Source: Candidatus Phosphoribacter baldrii (lineage in GTDB: Bacteria; Actinomycetota; Actinomycetes; Actinomycetales; Dermatophilaceae). Taken from it: a stretch of DNA of 64,000 bases. The translations under genes and the position numbers were made by a program. Below the pieces are notes generated by a model. That model did no database searches and was not told the DNA's origin. It saw only the letters and a list, made by a program, of their open reading frames with translations. The stretch lies in contig JADIZV010000001.1 in assembly GCA_016704565.1 (NCBI GenBank), positions 496,001 through 560,000 on the forward strand. Reading direction: 5' to 3'. Shown here piece after piece: positions 19,376 through 26,984 of the stretch (the first letter of the stretch is position 1; each line of letters opens with the position of its first letter).

Positions 19376-20593
19376 ATGAACGCATTCCCGACCACCCTGC
19401 CCGGCACGAACGCCGAGGTGAAGATGTGGGCCCACGAGCACGAGATCGAGCCGGCTGCCCTGCAGCAGTTGCGCAACATCGCCGCGCTGCCGTGGGTCGT
19501 CGGCGTGCGCGTCATGCCCGACGTCCACCTCGGCAAGGGCGCCACGGTCGGCTCGGTCATCGCGATGAGCCAGGCGGTCGCGCCGGCCGCGGTCGGCGTC
19601 GACATCGGCTGCGGCATGGCTGCGGTCCGCACGTCGCTGCGCCTGGAGGACCTGCCCGACGACCTGCACCCGTTGCGGGTCGCGATCGAGGCGGCGGTTC
19701 CGGTCGGCTTCGCCGGTCACCAGCATCCCGTCGACCCGACGTCACTTGGTATGCCGCGCAACGAGTTTCGCGCGGAAGGTTGGGGTCGCTTCTGGGATGC
19801 CTTCGACGACCTGGACCCGCGGATCCAGGACCAGGCCAAGAAGGCGCACCAGCAGATGGGGTCCCTCGGCGGCGGCAACCACTTCATCGAGGTGTGCTCC
19901 GACGACGACGGCGCCATCTGGGTCATGCTCCACTCTGGCTCGCGTGGCATCGGCAACCTGCTCGCGCAGGCGCACATGGAGACGGCCCGGAAGCTGCCGC
20001 ACAACGACGGCATCCCCGACCGCGACCTGTCGGTGTTCCTCGCGGGCACGCCCGAGATGGCGGCATACCGGCGCGATCTGGAGTGGGCGCAGGACTATGC
20101 GCTGCGCAACCGCGCGGTCATGATGGCCCTCGTCCAGCGGGTCGTCGGCGCGCACTTCGAGGCGCGCGGACTGCCGGTGCAGTGGGGTCAGACGATCCAG
20201 TGCCACCACAACTACGTGGCGCAGGAGACCTATGACGGCATCGACGTGCTCGTCACCCGGAAGGGGGCGATCCGCGCCGGTGCCGGCGACCTCGGGCTGA
20301 TCCCGGGCTCGATGGGGACTGGGTCGTTCGTCGTTCGGGGCCTGGGCAACGTCGACTCCTACTGCTCGGCGTCGCACGGCGCGGGGCGGCGGATGTCGCG
20401 GAACCAGGCTCGGAAGCGGTTCACCGAGGCCGACCTGGTCGCGCAGACGGCCGGGGTGGAGTGCCGGAAGGACGCCGGGGTGGTGGATGAGATCCCCGGG
20501 GCCTACAAGGACCTTGACTCGGTCATCGCTGCGCAGTCCGATCTCGTCGAGGTGGTCACTCGGCTCACGACGCTGCTGTGCGTCAAGGGCTGA
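19376..20593 (+). CDS. rtcB: RtcB family RNA ligase
   Basis: 405 residues, normal for bacterial RtcB. PDVHLGKGATVGSV, GVDIGCGM with the metal-binding Asp and Cys, GGGNHFIEV, MLHSGSRGIGN, CHHNYVA and SASHGAGRRMSR are the conserved motifs, including the histidine near the C-terminus that carries GMP. Joins 2',3'-cyclic phosphate (or 3'-phosphate) ends to 5'-OH ends using GTP and manganese, for RNA repair or tRNA. No rtcA or rtcR is nearby. The ATG at 19376 is about 105 bp from the divergent gene start. Confidence 0.95.
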   Translation: MNAFPTTLPGTNAEVKMWAHEHEIEPAALQQLRNIAALPWVVGVRVMPDVHLGKGATVGSVIAMSQAVAPAAVGVDIGCGMAAVRTSLRLEDLPDDLHPLRVAIEAAVPVGFAGHQHPVDPTSLGMPRNEFRAEGWGRFWDAFDDLDPRIQDQAKKAHQQMGSLGGGNHFIEVCSDDDGAIWVMLHSGSRGIGNLLAQAHMETARKLPHNDGIPDRDLSVFLAGTPEMAAYRRDLEWAQDYALRNRAVMMALVQRVVGAHFEARGLPVQWGQTIQCHHNYVAQETYDGIDVLVTRKGAIRAGAGDLGLIPGSMGTGSFVVRGLGNVDSYCSASHGAGRRMSRNQARKRFTEADLVAQTAGVECRKDAGVVDEIPGAYKDLDSVIAAQSDLVEVVTRLTTLLCVKG

Positions 20594-20658
20594 GTTCGCT
20601 CGACCAGGCTGGGAGCCGCTGCGGGCCTGACCACATCGAGAGCACGCGCCAGAAGCGC

Positions 20659-20708
20659 GATCAGTGGAGTGTTAGCCACCCCCGAGTGTGGCCAACACTC
20701 CACTGATC
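20659..20708. repeat. 50-bp near-perfect inverted repeat, copy 2 of a two-copy family
   Basis: 21-base arms with a single A/G mismatch around an 8-base loop, sharing the GTGGAGTGTTAGCCAC core with 18198-18245. It stands behind rtcB, so may end its transcript. The rest of 20594-20875 holds no gene; a partial palindrome GTTACCGGTGAGTAGC at 20798-20813 may be an operator of the following acyl-CoA dehydrogenase gene. Confidence 0.8.
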
Positions 20709-20875
20709 CCTGGCCGACTCCCCGGCCGTTCCACCCGCCCCGACGGTAGGGGAAGTGGTCCCGTGATGGTGGGCACACGGCATACCCCTTGCGTGTTGTT
20801 ACCGGTGAGTAGCAAACTGGCCGTCACCACTGGGCCCCAGCGGCGATTTGCCCTACCCACCGAAGGATCTGTGTC

Positions 20876-22744
20876 ATGGGTCACTACAAGGCCAACGTCC
20901 GCGACCTGGAGTTCAACCTCTTCGAGGTCTTCGGTCGCCAGGAGATCCTCGGCAAGGGGATCTATGCCGACCTCGACGTCGAAGCCGCCAAGGACATCCT
21001 CGGTGAGGTGGCGCGGCTCGCCGAGAACGAGCTGGCCGCAAGCCTGGTCGACTCCGACCGCAACCCGCCGATCTATGACCCAGTGACCTGCTCGGTGACG
21101 ATCCCCGAGTCGTTCAAGAAGTCCTACCAGGCCTACCTCGACGGCGAATGGGGCCGGCTGGACACCCCCGTCGAACTCGGCGGCATGGCCGTGCCGCCCT
21201 CGCTGCGCTGGTCGATCGCCGAGATGGTCTGCGGCGCCAACCCGGCGATCCACATGTACGGCGCGACGTTCTCGTTCGCCAAGCTGTTGTGGTTCCTGGG
21301 CACGCCCGAGCAGAAGAAGCTCGCCAAGCTCATCATCGACAACGCCTGGCACACGACGATGGTGCTCACCGAGCCCGACGCCGGCTCGGACGTGGGCGCC
21401 GGTCGCACCAAGGCTGTCCAGCAGCCCGACGGCACCTGGCACATCTCCGGTGTCAAGCGCTTCATCACCTCGGCCGAGTCGGACATGTGCGACAACATCG
21501 TCCACTTTGTGCTCGCTCGCCCCGAGGGCGCGGTCGTCGGCACCAAGGGCCTGAGCCTGTTCATCGTCCCGAAGTTCCACGTCGACCTGGAGACGGGAGC
21601 GCTGGGCGAGCGCAACGGCGCCTATGTCACTAACGTCGAGCACAAGATGGGCCTCAAGGTCTCGACGACCTGCGAGATCACCTTCGGCGAGAAGCAGCCG
21701 GCGGTCGGCACCCTGCTCGGCGACGTCCACGACGGCATCGCGCAGATGTTCCACATCATCGAGGGCGCGCGAATGTTCGTGGGCACCAAGGCGATTGCCA
21801 CGCTGTCGACGGGTTATCTCAACGCGTTGGAATACGCCAAGCAGCGTGTCCAGGGCGCCGACCTCACCACTCCGGCCAAGGACGCGCCGCGGGTCACCAT
21901 CACCCACCACCCGGACGTGCGCCGCTCGCTCATGCTCCAGAAGGCCTACTCCGAGGGCCTGCGGGCGCTCGTTGTATATGCCGCGACCTTCCAGGACACC
22001 GTCGACATCGAGACTGGCGGGATCCCGTCGGTCCACCCCGACAAGGGCTCGCCGGCCGACGTGGCCTCGCGGATGAGCGACCTGCTCCTGCCGATCGTCA
22101 AGGGTCTGGGCTCGGAGCGGGCCTGGGTGTTGCTTGGCACCGAGTCGTTGCAGACCTTCGGCGGCTCGGGCTTCCTGCAGGAATACCCGCTTGAGCAATA
22201 CGTCCGCGACGCCAAGATCGACACGCTCTACGAAGGCACGACCGCGATCCAGGGCCTGGACTTCTTCTTCCGCAAGATCGTCCGCGACCACGGCCAGTCG
22301 ATGACCAGCCTGTCGATGCAGATCGCCCAGTTCGCCAAGGACCTCGGGGCCCAGGCCGGCTACTTCGACGCCGAGCGCGAAGCTCTCGGCAAGGCGCTGG
22401 AGAACGTTCAGGGCATCGTCGGCTACATGGCCGGCGCCGCCTTCCAGTCCGATCCGCGCAAGGGCGGCGATCTGAAGAACCTTTACAAGGTCGGCCAGAA
22501 CACCACGCGTTTGCTCCTGGGCGCCGGTGACCTCATCGTCGGGTGGCTGCTCATGCGCCAGGCCGAGGTCGCCAAGAACGCGCTCGACGCCGGGGCTGCG
22601 CCCAAGGACCTGGACTTCTACACCGGCAAGATCGCCGCCGCGAAGTTCTTCGTCCACCAGGTGCTCCCGCGGCTCGCGGCCGAGCGCGTGATGGCCGAGG
22701 CCACCGACCTGTCGCTTATGGAGGTGCCGGAGTCGGCGTTCTAG
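20876..22744 (+). CDS. Acyl-CoA dehydrogenase, long FadE5-like type
   Basis: 622 residues, matching the long C-terminally extended acyl-CoA dehydrogenases rather than the usual 380-residue form. LTEPDAGSDVGAGRTKA is the FAD/substrate loop, SGVKRFITSAESD follows, and IDTLYEGTTAIQGLDF contains the catalytic Glu of the YEGT motif. Catalyses the first step of beta-oxidation, moving electrons to ETF. Monocistronic, followed by a strong hairpin. A palindrome-like site at 20798-20813 suggests control by a TetR-type fatty-acid regulator, by inference. Confidence 0.9.
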   Translation: MGHYKANVRDLEFNLFEVFGRQEILGKGIYADLDVEAAKDILGEVARLAENELAASLVDSDRNPPIYDPVTCSVTIPESFKKSYQAYLDGEWGRLDTPVELGGMAVPPSLRWSIAEMVCGANPAIHMYGATFSFAKLLWFLGTPEQKKLAKLIIDNAWHTTMVLTEPDAGSDVGAGRTKAVQQPDGTWHISGVKRFITSAESDMCDNIVHFVLARPEGAVVGTKGLSLFIVPKFHVDLETGALGERNGAYVTNVEHKMGLKVSTTCEITFGEKQPAVGTLLGDVHDGIAQMFHIIEGARMFVGTKAIATLSTGYLNALEYAKQRVQGADLTTPAKDAPRVTITHHPDVRRSLMLQKAYSEGLRALVVYAATFQDTVDIETGGIPSVHPDKGSPADVASRMSDLLLPIVKGLGSERAWVLLGTESLQTFGGSGFLQEYPLEQYVRDAKIDTLYEGTTAIQGLDFFFRKIVRDHGQSMTSLSMQIAQFAKDLGAQAGYFDAEREALGKALENVQGIVGYMAGAAFQSDPRKGGDLKNLYKVGQNTTRLLLGAGDLIVGWLLMRQAEVAKNALDAGAAPKDLDFYTGKIAAAKFFVHQVLPRLAAERVMAEATDLSLMEVPESAF

Positions 22745-22758
22745 CCTGACCTCCCACG

Positions 22759-22804
22759 GCGCGCGGCGCGGCATACCGGCTCTTCCGTATGCCGCGCCGC
22801 GCGC
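22759..22804. terminator. Bidirectional terminator hairpin built on the GGCATAC word
   Basis: A perfect 18-bp stem (22759-22776 with 22787-22804) with a 10-nt loop, between convergent genes and followed by GTTTGT on the plus strand. The top of the stem is GGCATAC paired with GTATGCC. Confidence 0.8.
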
Positions 22805-22809
22805 GTTTG

Positions 22810-23085
22810 TCAGTCGGTGGCCTCGGGCACTTGGTCGACCTCGAAGGTGACCGCAGAGCGGTCCCGCAGGGCGCGTACTGCTGATCGGCACTCCCGGTCT
22901 ACCGTGGCCTGTTCAGCGACGCGCAGGAAGAGGACCGCGTCGATCCGGTCGTCGGTTGCCTCCCCGACGTAGACGTGCCCGACCCCGCCATGCCAGGCGG
23001 GCATGCCTTCGAGCAGCCGCACCAGGGTGGAGCGGCACGCCGCATGCGGGCAGCGTGGCCGGAAGGTCAGCACGACGGGGAACAC
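22810..23085 (-). CDS. Hypothetical protein, 91 residues, behind a peptide gene
   Basis: From a GTG at 23085 (MFPVVLTFRPRCPHAACRS) to 22810. Three cysteines, two of them in RCPHAAC. The middle (GGVGHVYVGEATDDRIDAVLFLRV) predicts beta structure and the next part a helix, so a small alpha/beta domain is likely. No family recognised. The start lies 6 nt after the stop of the 34-codon peptide gene and lacks its own ribosome site, which implies coupled translation. May act on, carry or confer immunity to the peptide; this is inference. Confidence 0.6.
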   Translation of the reverse strand: MFPVVLTFRPRCPHAACRSTLVRLLEGMPAWHGGVGHVYVGEATDDRIDAVLFLRVAEQATVDRECRSAVRALRDRSAVTFEVDQVPEATD

Positions 23086-23091
23086 GACGGG

Positions 23092-23196
23092 TCAGACGAA
23101 GGGAGGCCACCAGAAGATGTCACCCGCGATCGGGCCGGGGTCGGCGTGCCCCGAAAGGATGTTGTGGAGCAGGGTGAATACGCGATTGGTGAACAT
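23092..23196 (-). CDS. 34-residue peptide, candidate signal or RiPP precursor
   Basis: Begins MFTNRVFTLLHNILSG and ends DIFWWPPFV. The ATG at 23196 has AGGGG 5 nt upstream on the minus strand, a good ribosome site. The C-terminus is unusually aromatic and proline-rich. It lies divergent from a TrmB/LuxR-type regulator and just ahead of a 91-codon gene. No biosynthetic enzyme is nearby. I do not recognise a family; being short it could be a chance ORF, but the ribosome site and coupling argue for a gene. Confidence 0.5.
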   Translation of the reverse strand: MFTNRVFTLLHNILSGHADPGPIAGDIFWWPPFV

Positions 23197-23420
23197 GAGA
23201 ACCCCTGGAAGGTGAGGAGAGTATGGATGAGAACGTGCGAGATGAACCTCTCAAGCCAGTCGCGTCGGCACAATCATTTCGCGCGGCCACAACCTGCCGT
23301 GGCAGGAGGAGGACAGCCGCCGCGGCGAGCGTCTCGCCTGCCGAACCATTTCCGCATCGGGTGAGCGGTCACTGATCGTTCCTACTACGCTCTGCATAAG
23401 AGTGGATCAAGGGGTCCGAC
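23197..23420. promoter_or_regulatory. Divergent intergenic region between peptide gene and regulator
   Basis: 224 bp with no gene. It must carry promoters for both sides. Candidate boxes are weak: TTGAGA on the minus strand (around 23250-23256) and CATAAG on the plus strand near 23394. No clear palindrome was found. Confidence 0.4.
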
Positions 23421-24410
23421 ATGCTCGAGATATTCGGCGTTCCAAGCACCACGGAGCGGGTCTACCGCGCCATGCTCGACAACCCAACGGCTGACGTCGC
23501 GCAGCTCGCCAAGACCCTTGCGCTGCAACCGGCTGAGGTCGCGACGGAGCTCGATCGGCTCGCCGCTCTCATGCTGGTGACTGCTGACCAGGACGATGAG
23601 AACGTCCTGCGACCGATCGCCCCCGACCAGGCAATCGAATCCTTGCTCGCTCAACAAGAACAGCGTTTGGCGCGGATGCAGGAACTCGTCGAAAATTCTC
23701 GCCATGGGGTCACCACATATGTCAATGCTTTCGTCGAAAGTCGCGTCCGGCGGGACGAAGTTGGTTTAGTCGAAATAGTGGACGACGCGGAGGTCGTGCG
23801 GTCACGCCTCTACCAGTTGGTCCGAGAAGCTCAGCTGAGTGCCTTCACGATCCACGGGGGGGCGCCGCTGCCGACCGACGCCATCGAGTCGTCTCGGCGG
23901 CTCGACCGGGAGTTGCTTGAGCGGAAGGTGGTGCTACGGGCAATCGTGGCCACGCCGTCGTTGAGTTCGGAGCCCTGGCGCAGCCACCTGGAGGAGGTGT
24001 CCTCGATCGGCATGCAGGTCAGGGTCCACCCCAGCCCCGGGCCGCACACGATCGTCATCGACGACGCCACAGCGTTGATCACCCGATCAAGCCGACCCGG
24101 CGCGCTCATCCTCCACGGACCCGACCTGGTCGCACCGGTGTCGCAACTGTTCACCCAGCTGTGGAACACGGCACAACCCTGGGATGAGGCCGTCAGCCTG
24201 GCGGCCGACGGGGACCAGTTCTCCGAAGCTCGACTCCGCCAAGTCGTGACCCTGCTGGCGCAAGGCCTCAAGGACGATGCCATCGCCCGCAAGACGTCGA
24301 CGTCGGTGCGCACCGTCCGTCGGCTGGTCGCCGCCGCGACGGCGGCGTTGCAGGCCGAGAGTCGATTCCAGGCGGGTGTCGAGGCGGTCCGGCGTGGCTG
24401 GGTCGACTGA
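23421..24410 (+). CDS. Transcriptional regulator, TrmB-like N-terminus and LuxR-type HTH C-terminus
   Basis: 329 residues. Residues 1-70 form a TrmB-like winged helix (TTERVYRAMLDNPTADVAQLAKTL...VATELDRL). A helical linker follows (ESLLAQQEQRLARMQELVE), then a central sensor-like domain ending with the TALITRSSRPGALILHGPDLV segment. Residues 265-315 are a LuxR/GerE-like HTH (QVVTLLAQGLKDDAIARKTSTSVRTVRRLVAAA). Such two-HTH proteins are common solo regulators in actinomycetes, often beside the genes they control. The divergent peptide gene is the likely target. AAGGGG precedes the ATG. Confidence 0.8.
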   Translation: MLEIFGVPSTTERVYRAMLDNPTADVAQLAKTLALQPAEVATELDRLAALMLVTADQDDENVLRPIAPDQAIESLLAQQEQRLARMQELVENSRHGVTTYVNAFVESRVRRDEVGLVEIVDDAEVVRSRLYQLVREAQLSAFTIHGGAPLPTDAIESSRRLDRELLERKVVLRAIVATPSLSSEPWRSHLEEVSSIGMQVRVHPSPGPHTIVIDDATALITRSSRPGALILHGPDLVAPVSQLFTQLWNTAQPWDEAVSLAADGDQFSEARLRQVVTLLAQGLKDDAIARKTSTSVRTVRRLVAAATAALQAESRFQAGVEAVRRGWVD

Positions 24411-24498
24411 TCGCCTCCCACGGGCGGTGGTCCGACATCCACGGGCGTGGCGGCTCTTTGAGCCTTGCTCATCGGCGACCAAGGGGGTGGCAGCGCCC

Positions 24499-24740
24499 TG
24501 AGGCGTTGCTCACTGAGAGTGAGCAGTGCCTCATGAGCGGGCGGGTCGAGGGTGGGCCAGGACGGCTGAGGCGTTGCTCACTGAGAGTAAGCAGTGCCTC
24601 ATGAGCGGGCGGGTCCAGGGCGGGCCAGAACGGCTGAGGCGTTGCTCACTGAGAGTGAGCAGTGCCTCAGCGGCTGGCACCCCCACCCCCGGGGGGCTCA
24701 ACGGCTGAGGGACTGATCACTCCTGATGGTCAACGCCTCA
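24499..24740. repeat. Three tandem 68-bp hairpin repeats plus one inverted diverged copy
   Basis: Near-palindromes of 35 bp (TGAGGCGTTGCTCACT, 3-nt loop, AGTGAGCAGTGCCTCA) recur at 24499-24533, 24567-24601 and 24635-24669 with an exact 68-bp period. The linkers between them (GAGCGGGCGGGTC...) are also repeated. A fourth, inverted and diverged hairpin is at 24705-24740 and covers the stop of the acyltransferase gene. The block fills the gap between two convergent genes and probably ends both transcripts. No gene lies in 24411-24737. Confidence 0.85.
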
Positions 24741-26123
24741 GGTGCTCGGACCCCCCTTGGGGGAGGCCAGCCGCAACAAGCCGAGACCGACGAGCAGCAC
24801 GAGGAATGCCTGGCCGGGCGTGAGCATCCCGAAAAGGAAGAACTGCGACCGGTTCCCGAGGATGTCGACGCCGACAATCGACACCATGAGGATCCCGAAG
24901 ACGGTCACGACGACGCCGGCAATGGCGACGCCATCCACCCACCGCCGCTGACCGACCGCAACAACAGACGCCGATCGTGGTCCGCGGTCAAACCGCACGA
25001 AGACCGCCACGAGCAACGACGTCGGGACTGCCAACACGACGAACCACACCGGGCGGGTCCACCACCAGGTCGCCGATCCAACCTCGGGGAGGCCGATCCC
25101 CAAGGCTCGCGCTCCCAGCAGGGTCACCAACAACGCAGTGAGATGCCAGAGGAAGGCGGTCATGGCGAACGCACCAGCAGTGACGACCGCGCGCCAGGGC
25201 CGCGGCCGGGCCAGCACCCGAGCCATCGGCCCGCGCGCCAGGGCCGCCGCACCACACAACGCCAACCCCTGCGACAGCAACGCGACCGTCGGCGGAGACA
25301 TGTTCGAGATCTCGTCGCCGGGTAAACCGACCATGGACACGGGGTAAGGCCCCACCGTGATCGACAGTGCCAACCCCACCACCCCGACGCCGAGCAGTCC
25401 GAGCGCAACCGGCTTGGTCAGCAGCCCATCCCGCCAGGCGAACCCGACCTGGTGCAGAGCCAGCCAGACCAGCGCGAAGTTGAGGTTTCCGAGCACGCCC
25501 AGCCCCCCGGCGAATCGCGCGAGGTCAACGAGCAACGCCGCCGCACACAAAGCCGCCAAGGTCCACAGGCCCCACCGTCGGTGAGCACGATAGAGCGCAG
25601 GGGCGAACGCGGCGATCGCCAAGTAGATCCCGACGAACCACAAAAGCTGCGGCACCATGACCAACGCCGCGACGACGAGCGCCGCCTGCGAGCCCGGACC
25701 GGCCGTCAACCCGGTGCGGTCCGCGATAACCCCAAGCACCACCCAGACCAGCAGGAAGACCAAGGTCGGGCGCAACAGGCGGGCGGCCCGGGCGCCGATG
25801 AAGGCGGCATACGCGCCGGGGCCGGTGCCGCCGCGGCGGGCGAGGGAATCCAGGGAATGTGCGTGGGCGACCCCGCCGACGAGGAAGAACAACGGCATGA
25901 CCTGCAGGACCCAGGTGACCGGCTGGAGCCAAGGGATGAGCTTGAGGGTGTTGGTGATCTCCCCCGCCGGGGTGACCGCCACCATGAGCCAGTGCCCGAT
26001 GATGACGACGAGCAACGATCCGGCTCGAAGCGCATCGGCCCACCGGTCTCGATCAGCAGGCGTCGCTGCTGCGGCAGCCGCAGCTGTGGACGGCGAGGCC
26101 GGGTTAGGCGAGGTGGAGCTCAC
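24738..26123 (-). CDS. Membrane acyltransferase, acyltransferase-3 family
   Basis: 461 residues from a GTG at 26123. After a Ser/Pro/Ala-rich start, RWADALRAGSLLVVIIGHWLM carries the conserved Arg and the catalytic-type His of the acyltransferase-3 fold in the first membrane helix; about ten hydrophobic helices follow, including PLFFLVGGVAHAHS and ATWWWTRPVWFVVLAV. Such proteins O-acylate sugars or cell-envelope molecules at the membrane. Substrate unknown. Downstream of the nitrilase gene by 33 bp, so probably the last gene of a three-gene operon that begins with copD-ctaG. Confidence 0.8.
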   Translation of the reverse strand: MSSTSPNPASPSTAAAAAAATPADRDRWADALRAGSLLVVIIGHWLMVAVTPAGEITNTLKLIPWLQPVTWVLQVMPLFFLVGGVAHAHSLDSLARRGGTGPGAYAAFIGARAARLLRPTLVFLLVWVVLGVIADRTGLTAGPGSQAALVVAALVMVPQLLWFVGIYLAIAAFAPALYRAHRRWGLWTLAALCAAALLVDLARFAGGLGVLGNLNFALVWLALHQVGFAWRDGLLTKPVALGLLGVGVVGLALSITVGPYPVSMVGLPGDEISNMSPPTVALLSQGLALCGAAALARGPMARVLARPRPWRAVVTAGAFAMTAFLWHLTALLVTLLGARALGIGLPEVGSATWWWTRPVWFVVLAVPTSLLVAVFVRFDRGPRSASVVAVGQRRWVDGVAIAGVVVTVFGILMVSIVGVDILGNRSQFFLFGMLTPGQAFLVLLVGLGLLRLASPKGGPST

Positions 26124-26156
26124 GGCGCCTACTGTCCCACAGGGAACGTCTCCCAG

Positions 26157-26984
26157 TCAGGCCAGGCGCAATCGACGATCGGCCAACACCGGGAAACTCG
26201 CTCGTGTGCGCTCGACGACATCCAGATCGACCTCGACCGAGAGGACCTCCTCGTCGTCCGACCCAGCCTCGGCCACGACCTCGCCGGTGGGAAGCACCAC
26301 AACTGAACGCCCGCCCATCATCACACCCGAGTGCGTCCCGGCGGTGTTGCACGCGACCACAAGGCATTGCTCCTCGACGGCCCGAGCCCGAGCGAAAAGG
26401 CTCCAGTGTGCGACCCGAGCCGCTGGCCACGCCGCGGGCACGAGCAAAAGGGTCGCCCCGAGGTCGAGCTGGCGTCGATACAGCTCAGGGAAGCGCAGGT
26501 CGTAACACGTCGACAGACCCACCGGAACGCCATCGCCGTCAGGCCCGAGCGGCAGGTCGACGACGGTCACCTCGTCGCCGGCCTCCATGAGCTCGGGCTC
26601 TCCTGTCGCGAACCCGAACCGGTGGATCTTGCGATAGCGGGCCAGTTCAGACCCGTCCCGCCCGAAGACAAGTGACGTGTTCCAGAGCGACTTGCCCTCC
26701 GGCCCGGGCGTCGGCCCACGCTCGACGATCGACCCGGCGTGCAGGACGACCTCGGCATCCCGGGCCGCGTCAGCCAAGGCCTGCGCGATCGGCCCATCCG
26801 CGGCCTCAGCCCGCTCCGCCCAGCGCCGGTAGTCGAACCCACCGGCCGACCACAGTTCGGGCAGCACAACGAGGTCGTGCCCCGCCAGTCCGCGCACGGT
26901 GGCGGCGATCCGGGCCACCCGCTCAGCAACCGACTCCTCGTCCCCGTAGGCGACCTGGACGACCGCGATCCGCAGCGGGCTCAC
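26157..26984 (-). CDS. Carbon-nitrogen hydrolase, nitrilase superfamily
   Basis: 275 residues. The Glu-Lys-Cys triad is visible: VVLPELWSAGG, YRKIHRFGFATGE and GLSTCYDLRFPELYRR. The branch looks like the omega-amidase/deaminated glutathione amidase type (Nit2/NIT1-like), which removes ammonia from 2-oxoglutaramate-like compounds; exact substrate is uncertain. The start ATG overlaps the end of copD-ctaG by 4 bp (26981-26984), so translation is coupled. Confidence 0.88.
   Translation of the reverse strand: MSPLRIAVVQVAYGDEESVAERVARIAATVRGLAGHDLVVLPELWSAGGFDYRRWAERAEAADGPIAQALADAARDAEVVLHAGSIVERGPTPGPEGKSLWNTSLVFGRDGSELARYRKIHRFGFATGEPELMEAGDEVTVVDLPLGPDGDGVPVGLSTCYDLRFPELYRRQLDLGATLLLVPAAWPAARVAHWSLFARARAVEEQCLVVACNTAGTHSGVMMGGRSVVVLPTGEVVAEAGSDDEEVLSVEVDLDVVERTRASFPVLADRRLRLA

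Noticed and set aside
20594..20875. Riboswitch or small RNA before the acyl-CoA dehydrogenase gene
   Set aside because: Only the inverted repeat and a short operator-like site are seen; no conserved RNA pattern was recognised.
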